Assembly: GCF_001983995.1 (NCBI RefSeq)
Contig: NZ_CP019450.1
Span: forward strand, 62,001 to 126,000
From: Halioglobus japonicus
Lineage (GTDB): Bacteria > Pseudomonadota > Gammaproteobacteria > Pseudomonadales > Halieaceae
Direction: 5' to 3'
Length of the DNA: 64,000 bases
Below the pieces are notes generated by a model. The model was not told the origin of the DNA. It saw only the letters and a list, made by a program, of their open reading frames with translations, and did not search any database. The position numbers and the translations under genes were made by a program. This document shows positions 1 through 9,637 of this stretch, one piece after another. The stretch's first letter is position 1. Each line of letters starts with the position of its first letter.

Positions 1-285
1 AGACAAGCAAACCATACTGACGTGCAGGCTCCCGTGATGGCAGATCAGGTTGAAAGCTACGTTGAGGCCACTGAGAGCATGTTCCTGTACCCCGGCGACC
101 GCCTGATGGTCATGAAGGGTGGCAGCGCTCAGGCGCATTTTGCCAATGGCTGCATACAAAGCCTAGGCGACAACGAAATCGCGACCATAGCATCGCCAGA
201 GGCCTGTGAAAGCATCTTCACCGCAGCCACACACAATCAGGTAGGTGCGACTCCAACAGCGACGACAACGCGGCCATCTCTCTGA
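1..285 (+). CDS. C-terminal part of a FecR-like or unidentified protein (5' end outside window)
   Basis: The frame is open from base 1, so the gene begins upstream; a GTG at 22 is only an internal codon. The visible 95 residues contain a short stretch (GDRLMVMKGGSAQAHFANGC) that reads like the beta-strand core of FecR-type domains, where a 'GD..mv..GGsA...f.dGc' pattern is usual. It ends in a Thr/Pro-rich tail. A 7-bp inverted repeat (310-316 with 331-337) follows but has no T-run. Proteins of this type occur beside envelope polysaccharide genes. The FecR link is a weak inference; with only the C-terminus visible the function is unknown. Confidence 0.4.
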   Translation, partial: RQANHTDVQAPVMADQVESYVEATESMFLYPGDRLMVMKGGSAQAHFANGCIQSLGDNEIATIASPEACESIFTAATHNQVGATPTATTTRPSL

Positions 286-363
286 TTTCACTTAATAACC
301 CCCACCGCTGGAAGACAACTCTCCATAGAGGTCTTCCATGCTTGCACCACCCTCCTTCCACAC

Positions 364-1488
364 ATGACCGCTAAAAGTCGCACTGGCTCGAGCCTCACAG
401 GCTGGGAGCAGCTACAGTTGCTGTGCCTATTGCTGACGGATAGTGAACCGACGAGTTACATTGAGCGCATCAATTCGACAGATAGCTGGCCGACACTCGT
501 GGACCTCGCGAGCAGCCATCAGTGCCTGCCTGCGCTAGCCGCGAAGCTAAACGCGTGCGCCCACCTCTCTTGCGCACCAGAAACAACCCCTGCATCGCTG
601 AATGGACTTGGCAGGCAAGTTGCCGTGCGGACAATGTCCATTTACGCACAAGCTCTGAGGCTGGCCGAAACCCTCAACAAGGCAGAAATAACGCCTATAT
701 TCCTAAAAGGTACTGCAACCCTTTTGAGTTCGAAGGCAGCAGATTTCGCGGCGAGAGACCAAGCGGATATCGACGTGGTCGTCGAGCCCGCTAATTTGCG
801 CGCCGCTTGCGAGCAGCTGGTGGAGGCGGGCTATCGTTTTACTACCACAAGGCCCAACGACAACAAAGGAAATGTCACCACGCATAGAGACATTGAGAGA
901 GCCCTAAAAGAATCTCGCTACCACCACCATCTGCCACCGATGACACACCCAAAAGCAACGGCATTGGTCGAGTTGCATCGTTACCATCTCCCCGCTGGCT
1001 TCGATCAGGCAGGAATTTTAGAGGACCTGCTCAACACCGCAGCTACACATACCGCCGGCGACATTCGTTTCAGGGTGCCCAGCTTCGAACACCGTGCCAT
1101 TCACCTGATTCTCGGGAGTTTCGTTCACGATGGCTACGCCGCCACCTGCCGAGTGCCGATTCGGCCTGCTTTGGACTACATACAGTTGATGAGCGAGGCC
1201 GCGGCCGACAATACAAAAATTGATAACGCCAGCGTGGCCCAGACATGTGGCATTAGAGGGGAACAATTTTTCTATTCACTCAAGTGGCTATTCGAAGTAG
1301 AAGCGCCCATGTCATTTACAGAGGCTAAAGCCAATGCGCTCACTGAGCGACTTATAAAGGCTCGGTACAACAATGCGAGAACAGCGACTTACCTCGATAC
1401 ATTAGGCCGAGTTCGGCACCTTGGGAAAAAGATGCTAGTGAGCCCTGGTAAACTTACAGGGTATATCCGCAATAACTTGAAGGGATAG
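364..1488 (+). CDS. Nucleotidyltransferase family protein (NTP_transf_5-like)
   Basis: 374 residues. Around residues 110-150 the pattern 'FLKGTATLL', then 'DQADIDVVVEP', then 'A.eqLveaGY' matches the family of putative nucleotidyltransferases (NTP_transf_5 type) in which K-G and D-x-D residues lie in the catalytic fold. The C-terminal half is helical and poorly conserved. Members often accompany PqqD-like proteins, HPr-kinase-like proteins and S26-like proteins in peptide-modification or polysaccharide loci; such a set occurs here at 27.8-34.9 kb but too far away to share an operon. No strong ribosome-binding site is seen before this ATG. The substrate is unknown. The gene converges on the VanZ-like gene, leaving 1 bp between them. 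Confidence 0.7.
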   Translation: MTAKSRTGSSLTGWEQLQLLCLLLTDSEPTSYIERINSTDSWPTLVDLASSHQCLPALAAKLNACAHLSCAPETTPASLNGLGRQVAVRTMSIYAQALRLAETLNKAEITPIFLKGTATLLSSKAADFAARDQADIDVVVEPANLRAACEQLVEAGYRFTTTRPNDNKGNVTTHRDIERALKESRYHHHLPPMTHPKATALVELHRYHLPAGFDQAGILEDLLNTAATHTAGDIRFRVPSFEHRAIHLILGSFVHDGYAATCRVPIRPALDYIQLMSEAAADNTKIDNASVAQTCGIRGEQFFYSLKWLFEVEAPMSFTEAKANALTERLIKARYNNARTATYLDTLGRVRHLGKKMLVSPGKLTGYIRNNLKG

Positions 1489-1489
1489 G

Positions 1490-1872
1490 TCACGCTGAAG
1501 GCAGCTTACGCATAATAAAGCAGCCGAATAAATAGACACTGGCCGCACCCACAACGCCCATCGTCAAGTCAGACAGTGAAAACGATCGGTTGGGAATAAG
1601 TGCCTGCGAGCCTTCTTCCAGTAACACCAGCACAAGGGCCAAACCAAACGCCTTGCGCATGCGTGCCACTGGACTACCTCCAGACAGGAAGAGCCAGCCA
1701 GCAATCACAAATGCAGCACCCATCAAGGCGTGGGTCATCTTGTCGCCGCCCAGCCGCTCCTGGACACGATAAATATCGTGGATAAAAACCCCGTTGTTCG
1801 CAACACCGAAGTTCCGACGATTGCCAGCACCAAGAATACGCCTGCAAAAATTCCCAAATAACGTCTAGACAT
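1490..1872 (-). CDS. VanZ-like small membrane protein, frameshifted
   Basis: Two overlapping minus-strand frames join into one VanZ-like protein of about 127 residues. The first starts at ATG 1872 (MSRRYLGIFAG...) with a membrane helix; the second (1490-1738 and upstream) carries the VanZ signature: D-K near the start of the core, 'THALMG', then 'LEEGSQALIPNRSFSLSDL' and a final membrane helix. Adding one G to the four-G run (C run on the plus strand, 1789-1792) restores 'TTGVFIHDI'. The ATG has a GGAGCAAGG-like ribosome site about 9 bases upstream. VanZ-like proteins occur widely in polysaccharide loci and their role there is unknown. The break may be a sequencing under-call. Confidence 0.65.
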
Positions 1873-1895
1873 CCAATCAGGGCCTTGCTCCGGGC

Positions 1896-2099
1896 TCAAT
1901 CCATAAACGGATTTCTGTCACTACCCTCATCCACCGGCTGTAGCAGCGGCTTCGAGCGTTCAACAGGAACGCGGGGCGTGTTGCGCTTGCTAGGTCTCGG
2001 AGCCGATTCAGAATAGGGGTGAAAGAACACGCCAGTAAGAAATCCAAAGTAGACCATATTGGCCGGCACAAAGAGATTGAAGTCAACCATCTGTTGCAT
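1896..2099 (-). CDS. Small hypothetical protein, possibly the 3' remnant of a larger gene
   Basis: 67 residues with one probable membrane helix near the N-terminus (NMVYFGFLTGVFF) and a polar, Pro/Arg-rich tail. It ends 23 bp before the VanZ-like start on the same strand, so the two could be co-transcribed. It abuts the point near 2,100 where FkbM-like sequence begins on the other strand. That suggests that a rearrangement removed its upstream part. I do not recognise the family. It may not be translated on its own. Confidence 0.35.
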   Translation of the reverse strand: MQQMVDFNLFVPANMVYFGFLTGVFFHPYSESAPRPSKRNTPRVPVERSKPLLQPVDEGSDRNPFMD

Positions 2100-2672
2100 T
2101 TATTGCCAAAGCCGTTTGCCCCAATTCATCTGTTGATGCCTTTGAACCAATACAAAGAATAGCGGAACTTCCTGAGGAGACCCGACTAGTTTCCGGCCTT
2201 GACGTTAAGATTTATCCTTTAGCAATCTCAAACATAGAGAGTCAGCTCCAAATTTTCGATCCTGGAGGTGATATGGCTTATAGCACTTCTCTAGATGCGG
2301 AATTCCTAGGGACCCGTATGGATTCATACTATGGTATCGGTCACCACTATTGACAAATTCTGCTCGACACACGGACTAAAGCCAAACCATGTTAAGATAG
2401 ACGTCGAAGGGGTTGAAGGCAAAGTTCTTCTAGGCGCGAGAGAAGTTCTGGAGCAAGGAAATTGCAAGTACATTTGCGAATGGTTAGGTGGAGCGGAAAA
2501 GAATAGAGAAGCAGCCAACCTACTCGAGCGGTGTGGATACGTTGCTCTTGACCCTTCCTGCTCAGATAGAGTTGACCTAGGTAGCATTGAAGACCACGAA
2601 GATCGAAACGTACTTCTAGTCCATTCGAGCAAGGCCCCTTCATTAGAGATATTGCCCAAGGGAACCTTGTGA
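2100..2672 (+). pseudogene. FkbM-family methyltransferase fragment, 5'-truncated and frameshifted
   Basis: Two frames together read as the middle and end of an FkbM-type SAM-dependent methyltransferase. The first frame has 'VDAFEPIQRIAELPEE', then 'VKIYPLAISN' and runs to about 2,325. The second (from 2331) has 'VSVTTIDKFC' and the family-typical 'VKIDVEGVEGKVLLGAREVL'. The N-terminal SAM-binding region is missing. The shift at about 2,325-2,335 needs one extra or two missing bases and does not sit in a homopolymer. With the 5' truncation this looks like true gene decay. In polysaccharide loci FkbM enzymes usually O-methylate sugars. Confidence 0.75.
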
Positions 2673-2710
2673 GACATCTCCGCCATAGCCCAGGGTATGA
2701 GATGTAGTGG

Positions 2711-2854
2711 TCAACTATTCTCGGACAATGGTTTAGGTCTATTTTCTGCGTCAGCGGGCGATAGACCCCCGTTGTACTGATGCGGCCGTTGCCAGTTGTA
2801 GTAGTCCATCAGGTAGCAACCGATGTCCCGCTTCGCCTCACTGAACGGTGCCCT
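2711..2854 (-). pseudogene. IS3-family transposase (orfB) C-terminal remnant
   Basis: About 46 codons on the minus strand match the end of IS3-type integrases: 'DIGCYLMDYYNWQRPHQYNG' followed by 'LSPADAE', the usual 'YN..RPH...G.sPa..E' tail. The rest of the element is missing. A TGGTCAACTATTCTCGGACA-like end just outside the stop (about 2,704-2,727) may be the old terminal repeat. It marks a former insertion between the FkbM fragment and the next decayed gene, and differs from the IS3 element at 11 kb. Confidence 0.75.
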
Positions 2855-3039
2855 GCAAGCCCCTCTGCACCTATACATAAAAAGCGCTTCATTTATAGCA
2901 AAGCCAGGGAGTCGACTAGGCAAATAGGCAACGGACATAGATACATCTTTAAACCCAAGCTTTTGAGGAAAATGGGAGCGGAATTCTGGTTTGGATAATC
3001 GAGGATAAAGCCACCTCCTTACGCTGCCAATATGTCCTT

Positions 3040-3380
3040 TGAGTTTTTTATGATTTCCGTAAACGCTCCTCGTCCACCAAATGTAAAGTGGGTTGCACTC
3101 ATATAAGATTGATAGGCCAATCCATGTACTCCGTTACGATGAACATTGTGGGCGATGAAACCATTAACTGCCTTGAGTTACCCCCCGCCTTAGACTCCCA
3201 GCATAACTGTTTCTGGATGGGAATCGCGAAGAGTGTGGGCCTGGAGCGTTGGTGAGAAATCCCCAAAGCACAATTTTTGGAGCTCATTAACTTCTGTCCA
3301 AACATCTTCATCTTGTAAATTCAGCTGCTCGATATCCAAGTCTCTTCCCTCTGCGACACTCTTTCTATATAGGAAGTATC
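3040..3380 (-). pseudogene. Decayed gene of unknown family with two in-frame stops
   Basis: On the minus strand one frame reads continuously as protein-like sequence (ELQKLCFGDFSPTLQAHTLR, 'SHPETVMLGV', then 'NGFIAHNVHRNGVHGLAYQS' and 'FGGRGAFTEIIKNSKDILAA') but is cut by two TAA codons at about 3,180-3,195. Stops without a frame change point to real decay, not a homopolymer error. I do not recognise the family. It lies between the IS3 remnant and the acyltransferase gene. Confidence 0.4.
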
Positions 3381-3528
3381 AGTAAATATCCGTGCATCAA
3401 GTTTCGACCAATACTGAAATCTTCCAGAGCCTATGGAGAGAAAACTCATCTCCTCAAATCAGCCGATAGAAAGAACAACTATTCTAGAATGAAGCATTCC
3501 CTCTATCACGAGAATTTCCAAGGGTACA

Positions 3529-5463
3529 TCAGTTCACTATATCTGACTTAATCGGCATAGATCTCACAAAAAATTTCGCCAACTTGGCTGCGCCCTGCTC
3601 TGTAGGGTGAATTTTGTCAGATACTAGTAACTCACCATTGGAAGATAGCGTACAGAGGCCCTCCTCGCACATTTCTGCCTCGGGATAAATTCTAGTAATA
3701 GGGCGTGATATTCTGTCCAAAATTCTGTAACTAAACTCAGACGAATTGAGTGCATTTGCTCGGGTCTCCTGGACAAGAGGCCATTCTACTTGATGTACCA
3801 ATGACTGCTGAATATAACGTAGGACGTCTTTGGAGCTTCTTACTACAGGGTAGACAACTGTCACACTAATATCATTGCTTCTGAGTATATCTATAGTTGA
3901 ATCGAGGCTAGATGCCAATTGCTCAGATACGTTAATGTTATTTGATAATATGTCCCCGCCTCCGAAATCGAGATACTCTGAGCCAAAAAAGTCATCCCAA
4001 TTCGCCATCAATATAACCGTGTCAATCTTATTAGATAAAATCATTTCGATAGCGACTTTGTTAAACTCTCTGCAGTTTGATGACCACCTGTGATACGCGC
4101 GCTCTACCCCACTTATTGGTGCGCAATGTCCATGCGTTAGCTGTAGCAGGCCTATATCAAGATTCGCAAATTCGGCTGCAACAGAAGGAGCCACAGCTGC
4201 AGCAATAGAATCTCCCCAGATTGCGTACGCTGTATTCCTGTCACGACCGTAACGACAATCACTCATTGGCATATCTCTCGGCGCGCCATCATCAATTTGA
4301 AAAAGGCAGTAGTTACTCCACGAACCGATTTCATCAAGGTCATTAACTATGGATGAAAGTCTATTAGGCAAGCCTTCATTTCGAACCACATGAACCCCAA
4401 AAAGAGATAGAATCGCAATAGACAGTGCTAATGTGGCAAGAAACAACCTTGCAGGCATAAAACTAGATCGTCTCATTGGCGCCTCCACAACCTTCCATGA
4501 AAGCGCCGCACATACAAATGTAGTAATAAGAAAATAGAGGACATCGAAGCCCAATATTTCGTCTTGCGTGCGTATACGCCAAAACGCCAAGATTGGCTGG
4601 TGGAACAGGTACAAACTGTAACTTATGAGTCCTATAAAAACCAATAAACGCATAGATAGAAGAGCATTTACCAGCGTTCCCCGAACCGCTCCTATAAGTA
4701 TAAGAGAGGTACCCAACACAGGCACAAGAGTATATATCGATGGAGTTGGGACAGTTTCGTCAAAAACTAAGATAGAAAATGTAACTAGTGCCAGACCAGC
4801 CATAGAAACATAATTGGCTGACTGCACACTCAACCGAACGCTTGAGAGCGCCAAGATAGAACCGACTAATAGCTCCCAAGCCCGAGTCGGTGCGAGGTAA
4901 AAATTCGCTGATTCAGCGTTACGCCAGCCCCACTCTGCCAGCAGTAAACTAGCTACCGCAAGGATTATCAAAAGTACTACCTGAGGTTTGGCGCCGTAGT
5001 GCACCGTCGTCACAAGAAATGCAGGAAAGAGAAGGTAAAATTGTTCTTCTACAGCAAGGCTCCAAGTGTGCAGCAAAGGCTTGAGATCTGCATCTGTATT
5101 GAAATAGCCGATTTCGCTCCAGAAAAAATATTTGAAACGAAATATGGGATACTAAGAACACTTCTCGCAAAGCTATCCAAATCATCCGGAAGCATCCAAA
5201 GCCAAGCAAAGGGAATCGTCAAAAACGTCACTAGAAAAAGTGCCGGCAATATACGTCTTAGCCTACGCATATAGAAATTAGAGACAGAGAAAGCCCCTTT
5301 TTCTGGTCTCTAACTATGATCGAGGTGATCAGGTAACCGCTAATAACAAAGAAAACATCGACGCCTACAAAGCCACCAGAAAAAGTTGAAATCCCGGCAT
5401 GAAAAAAAGCACCGGAACCACCGCCACGGCTCGCAACCCATCAATCTCTGGACGATACTTCAT
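3529..5463 (-). CDS. OafA/YrhL-type acyltransferase with C-terminal SGNH domain, three frameshifts
   Basis: A membrane acyltransferase-3 domain (about 10 helices) followed by a periplasmic SGNH hydrolase-like domain; such proteins O-acetylate O-antigen or other envelope sugars. From ATG 5463: '[13 protein letters not shown]', then FHAG, '[18 protein letters not shown]', '[11 protein letters not shown]', and '[13 protein letters not shown]'. The SGNH part has 'IWGDSIAAA' and a late '[14 protein letters not shown]'. The full protein would be 645 residues. Three one-base losses break it: in a run of seven (5402-5408), of four (5294-5297) and of six (5123-5128). Repairing all three gives an uninterrupted, canonical protein. 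It is either a sequencing artefact or a pseudogene; the consistent losses favour artefact. Confidence 0.8.
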
Positions 5464-5535
5464 GCTGTATCCCCAACACCGTGAAAAATATGTAAACCCC
5501 GAAGATTTTACTCAACCAAAAAACTGGCAAGGTCA

Positions 5536-7277
5536 TTAGCTCAAATTTTCTATTTCGGCGATCGAACCATTCTCTAGCCTAATGATGCTATCGCAGTATT
5601 TAAGTGTCTCTAGGCGATGAGCAACTATTATAATTGTTTTGTTTCCATGGAGTTTTTTAAGAGACTCTACTAAAGCGGCCTCGGTATCTTTGTCCAGCGC
5701 ACTAGTAGCCTCATCGAAAATGAGTATTTCCGGGCTGCTATACAAAGCCCTTGCTATGCCAATCCTCTGGACTTGGCCTCCTGAAAGACGGACCCCACGC
5801 TCACCCACTACAGTTTTAAAGCCGTTCGGTAGCAAGTGGATGAACTCATCGGCCTGGGCTATCTTTGCGGCCCTTCGAATCCTCTCCTCGTCCATGCAAT
5901 CTTTATGCACACCGAACGCGATATTTTCGGAGATAGTAGTGTCACTGAGGTAGATAGATTGAGGTACGTAACCGATAGTTTTTCTCCAGCCGCCAAGATT
6001 TCGCTCCGACAGTCGACAGCCGTCAACTAATATTGCGCCTCGATAGCCTGGTAACAAGCCAAGTAACAAATCAATGAATGTACTTTTTCCCGCGCCTGTT
6101 TTTCCAACCACACCATATGTTCTATGAGCTAATATTTTGCAATTAAGTGAATCCAAACTTGGTCTATCCGCGCCTGGGTAGGTGAATGTTGTATCACGCA
6201 GTTCGATACAATCACTCAATCTAAACCGCTTCTCGACCTTTGGATCAGGTTCCGAATTTATTTCAGTCACTTCGCGCATAGCCAAATAGAGATTGTCGAG
6301 CCCTGCATGGCCGAAGCCTAGCTGGACGTATGACGCGTACACTTGCTGCAAATTTGGGAGCAAGCGATAGCCAGCGTAAATGTACACTCCCATCATCGGA
6401 ATTTTCTGTATAAAATTTTCGTCTGTCCCGAGGAAAATAGTAGCCACAAGTATGACGCTTACTAGCGTAATAGCTTCCAGAAGATATCTAGGAAGCTCAC
6501 CCAAGAAACCATTCATCGCCGTCGTTCTGGTGTTATCTTTCACTGCTATCGCGAATTTACGGAGAAAATACGTCTCCTTACCAAGCATCTTTATGGTCTT
6601 TATGCCGGCCAACAGTTCATTGGCTGACTTCGCTCGATCAGTATTGGAGCTTGCTCTCAACTCCCCTTGCCTACTAATCTTCCGCCTAACAAAAAGAAAA
6701 ACAAGCACATAAGCCAGTCCAAAACCAAAGCCAACAATCGCTGCGAGTATCGGGTCCATAAAGACAATTAGTAGTATTATCGCGATGGAAGCTATTAAGC
6801 GCGCTATAAATCGCAACACAGGCCTGAGGATCGAGCTAGATACGAAATCAATTTCCGATATCAAATTCTTGTGAAGCTCAGCAGTATTATTGTCTAAAAA
6901 AAACGTATAATCCTGTTCTGCGTAATGAGCCATCAATCTGGTTGAAATAGAGTAGCGGAAATTTCCCGCAATTCTGAGCTGCGCCCAGAGAGTAAAAGCA
7001 ATAAAGGCATTACTAATGCAAATAAAGGTTGAAGAAAAAACACCAAGATAAATCAAAAATTCCTCTGGAGATTCGGCCCCGAGTATCTATACGCAAAGCT
7101 CAACCATTCGTTAGCATAAACTGCTTCGGGATTCGTGGCAGTGGTCAAAAATGGTGAAATCGAGGCGATTCCAATCATTTCAAACATCGCGCTAAATATG
7201 ACTGCAGCCATCAGTAAGTAGAGCTGAATTCGCTCTCTTGGCTGAAGTAAAAATAAAAGCTTTCGAACTATTTGCAT
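5536..7277 (-). CDS. PglK-like ABC transporter (permease-ATPase fusion), frameshifted
   Basis: An ABC exporter with fused membrane and ATPase domains, about 580 residues. The N-terminal part (start at ATG 7277, or a slightly earlier start at 7319) has 'ERIQLYLLMAAVIFSAMFE', as in PglK-type lipid-linked oligosaccharide flippases. The ATPase has Walker A 'GKTGAGKST', signature 'LSGGQVQRIGIAR', Walker B 'ILIFDEATSALD' and the switch 'IIVAHR'. The frame breaks at the four-C run 7077-7080 (plus strand); one more base restores 'YSGAESPEEFLIYLGVF'. It probably flips a lipid-linked glycan across the inner membrane in this island. Confidence 0.8.
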
Positions 7278-7630
7278 CAAATTAACCAATAGATATGTAT
7301 TTCTTCTAGAACGATCCAAAAAATGCCACTAAGCGACTGATCATATTCTGAACTTACTTACCATCTAACCTTTAAAAGCTTTCGACCGCATACTGCTGCC
7401 TTGATATGGAACCCTCTCGATCAGGCAGACATTCCCTGCATGCCAAATATTCATTTTTTAACGGCTCAGTTCAACACCGCACCATCGAACTAACGTTTTA
7501 TAATACTAGTCTTTGGTGGTATTCTGCAGAAAGAAAACAGAGCGGGACTACTCTAAGATGAGTCAAACATTTAGCTAACTAGGGTTTTCAGATCAACCAA
7601 TAAAGACCAGTCAGCATTTGCTTTTAGTTG
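7278..7630. other. AT-rich intergenic stretch, no gene seen
   Basis: About 350 bases between the glycosyltransferase stop and the ABC transporter start. No convincing reading frame, RNA gene or terminator hairpin was found. It should hold the promoter for the leftward ABC transporter and acyltransferase genes. Confidence 0.4.
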
Positions 7631-8854
7631 TCAATCTTTCAAATAACTGTCTGTGCCAGCAACCGCATTCACTACATTCTCATAACGGAGCTGAGGACGA
7701 CCAGTTGCATTCCCAATTCTGATTCGAGCTTCACGATAGACATCTCGTGACTTCTCAAAAAGGCCCAGCTTAAAGAGTACTTTTCGAACGAGAGTGTTTT
7801 TTTTTCTTCGAGCTGCTAAAACCTCAACTCCGTGGTCTATTCTTTGGCGTGATTCAGAATCAAGAGTACCAACATAGTGATGCCACTCAGCTTTCATGTC
7901 CTTAGTATCTAAACCAGAACCATGAAACTCCTTGACTATTATTTCGCGATATAGCGACAGGCAGTAACCCACAGTATCAATACGGTAGTCGCCAAGCTTG
8001 GGCTCTACTCTCTTCATGGCGTAGAAATCTCTATACAAGGTGTTCTGAACTGCATGTATTCGAGTAGGACAATCCTGAAAAGGATCTACGCCAGGGTAAT
8101 TTTCGAGGAATTTTTCCATGCCATTAACCACAGAATTTCGACCATTACTCTGAGATCCGAAAGTACAATAGAAAGGTTTATCCACCAACAAAACGTCTAA
8201 TGCGTGTGCCAACAAAAGAAACGACGATGTATAGTCCGGGGAGATTTCATGAAATAGCTTCCCGTGCTGGTCACGAACAGCATCACAGATCCTCCTACTA
8301 TAAAGACAGTTCATACCCCGCGGCAGATTGGTAGCCAACATCGAATCATCATTCCAAGCGTCAAACTTCAAGAAATCCCTCAGAACATCCTGCGCACTTC
8401 TCGATACAATTTCACCCGTGAAAGATGCTGTACGCTCAGTACGAGTAACACTGGAGTATCCTGAGCGAACATTTGACATAACAATGTCGGGGCTAGACGC
8501 TGAATTTCCAATTATCTCACGCCAGGTCGAAACTGCACTTGGTCTCAATGCGTAATGATCACAGAGTATGGCCAGGTAATCACCAGTGAAACCCTTGGCT
8601 GCAAACTCCCAATGGTCGGCCATATTTAGCCTCTTATCGGGACGAACAAGAGAGACAGAAACAGAACTATTTAACTTGGCTTTCTCGACAGCTTCTCTAA
8701 CCTGCAACTGATCCTCTACCCGTGTAGAGGTATCGGAAACTATAATCTCCATATTCTCATCGGTTTGCGAGGCAGCGCTCTCAATAGCAAACCGTACTAA
8801 TTTTCCACGATTGTGGGTCGGTATAACTACTGATATAAAATTCGGACCTTTCAC
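7631..8854 (-). CDS. Glycosyltransferase family 2 protein
   Basis: 407 residues with a GT-A fold N-terminus: 'ISVVIPTHNRGKLVRFAIES' is the typical nucleotide-sugar binding start of GT2 enzymes. It is followed at about residue 95 by 'LAILCDHYALRP', which sits where the DxD motif is expected but reads CDH. The C-terminal half has no recognised motif. It presumably adds one sugar during assembly of the surface glycan encoded in this island. Base composition is AT-rich compared with the flanking regions, suggesting transfer. Donor and acceptor cannot be deduced. Confidence 0.75.
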   Translation of the reverse strand: MKGPNFISVVIPTHNRGKLVRFAIESAASQTDENMEIIVSDTSTRVEDQLQVREAVEKAKLNSSVSVSLVRPDKRLNMADHWEFAAKGFTGDYLAILCDHYALRPSAVSTWREIIGNSASSPDIVMSNVRSGYSSVTRTERTASFTGEIVSRSAQDVLRDFLKFDAWNDDSMLATNLPRGMNCLYSRRICDAVRDQHGKLFHEISPDYTSSFLLLAHALDVLLVDKPFYCTFGSQSNGRNSVVNGMEKFLENYPGVDPFQDCPTRIHAVQNTLYRDFYAMKRVEPKLGDYRIDTVGYCLSLYREIIVKEFHGSGLDTKDMKAEWHHYVGTLDSESRQRIDHGVEVLAARRKKNTLVRKVLFKLGLFEKSRDVYREARIRIGNATGRPQLRYENVVNAVAGTDSYLKD

Positions 8855-9127
8855 TTTAATACCCTTCTGAAAGCTAAGTGCTTCTATCTAAGTAAATAGC
8901 ACTAACAATTACCCCTGAGAACACTTGTGATTCGGCTCGAACTATCATCTCCGATGCAGAGTGTCTGTGATACCTAGAACGTCATTTAGTACGCTCACTT
9001 CCACAACCGCCTTACATCTATCCAAAGGATTTCTTGACTTGGCGCACCTAGCTCTCAATGACACCAAAACTGTAGAATGAGCTCAATATACAAAATCGAA
9101 GGTGCATCCTTCTCGAAAAATCATGCA
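8855..9127. other. AT-rich intergenic stretch, no gene seen
   Basis: About 270 bases between the GNAT and GT2 genes, both leftward. No open frame of protein-like composition and no clear hairpin-T terminator. It may hold the GT2 promoter. Confidence 0.35.
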
Positions 9128-9637
9128 TTATTGAGCCCTGCACAAACCCATTCTAAGCATTTTTTCACTTTCCAGCGTGACCTTAAACCCTAGTGATTTG
9201 TACAATTCAATCGCTCGGAAGTTGTCATCTTTAACCTCAAGATAAAGCTCCTGCATTTCCAATTCGCTAAAAGCGAATTCAATCAACAATATTATGGACC
9301 TTCTCACGAACCCCATACCAACCGTTCTAGGGTTAGAAACGAAACGTCCAACTTCGGCAGTCGCTGAACTTTCGTCAATATTGTAAATAGATACTTGGCA
9401 GACTCTTTCTTTAGTGGTGCCTCCATGTCCAATTAATACAATATCTTTATCGTTGGACAGATTCCGGTGGTACCAATCTTTGTGAGCTTTCTCAGTGATA
9501 ACTGCGTCGTTTAAAAACCATTTCCGCACGTCAGGACTATTCCGCCAAGATAGTGTGTACGCTAGATCGTCACCCTCAAGTGATCTTAACTCTAGATCAC
9601 CGTCACGCATGTATATTTCTTGCTTATTTATTTCCAT
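9128..9637 (-). CDS. GNAT-family N-acetyltransferase (RimJ/PseH-like)
   Basis: About 169 residues from the ATG at 9637. The start overlaps the end of the aminotransferase gene, indicating translational coupling. The fold markers are an early 'LELRSLEGDD', a 'WRNSPDVRKW' segment typical of RimJ-like sugar acetyltransferases, 'EVGRFVSNPRTVGMGFVRRS' for the acetyl-CoA loop, and 'ELYLEVKDDNFRAIELYKSL' with the late GNAT 'N..Ai.lYkslGF' motif. Paired with a DegT aminotransferase, it most likely N-acetylates the amino sugar that the aminotransferase makes, as PseH does after PseC. The exact sugar is unknown. Confidence 0.75.
   Translation of the reverse strand: MEINKQEIYMRDGDLELRSLEGDDLAYTLSWRNSPDVRKWFLNDAVITEKAHKDWYHRNLSNDKDIVLIGHGGTTKERVCQVSIYNIDESSATAEVGRFVSNPRTVGMGFVRRSIILLIEFAFSELEMQELYLEVKDDNFRAIELYKSLGFKVTLESEKMLRMGLCRAQ

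Noticed and set aside
2780..2998. 72-codon plus-strand frame over the IS3 remnant
   Set aside because: Its first part is antisense to the transposase remnant and the rest has no recognised family; it may hold a few codons of a lost gene but cannot be supported.
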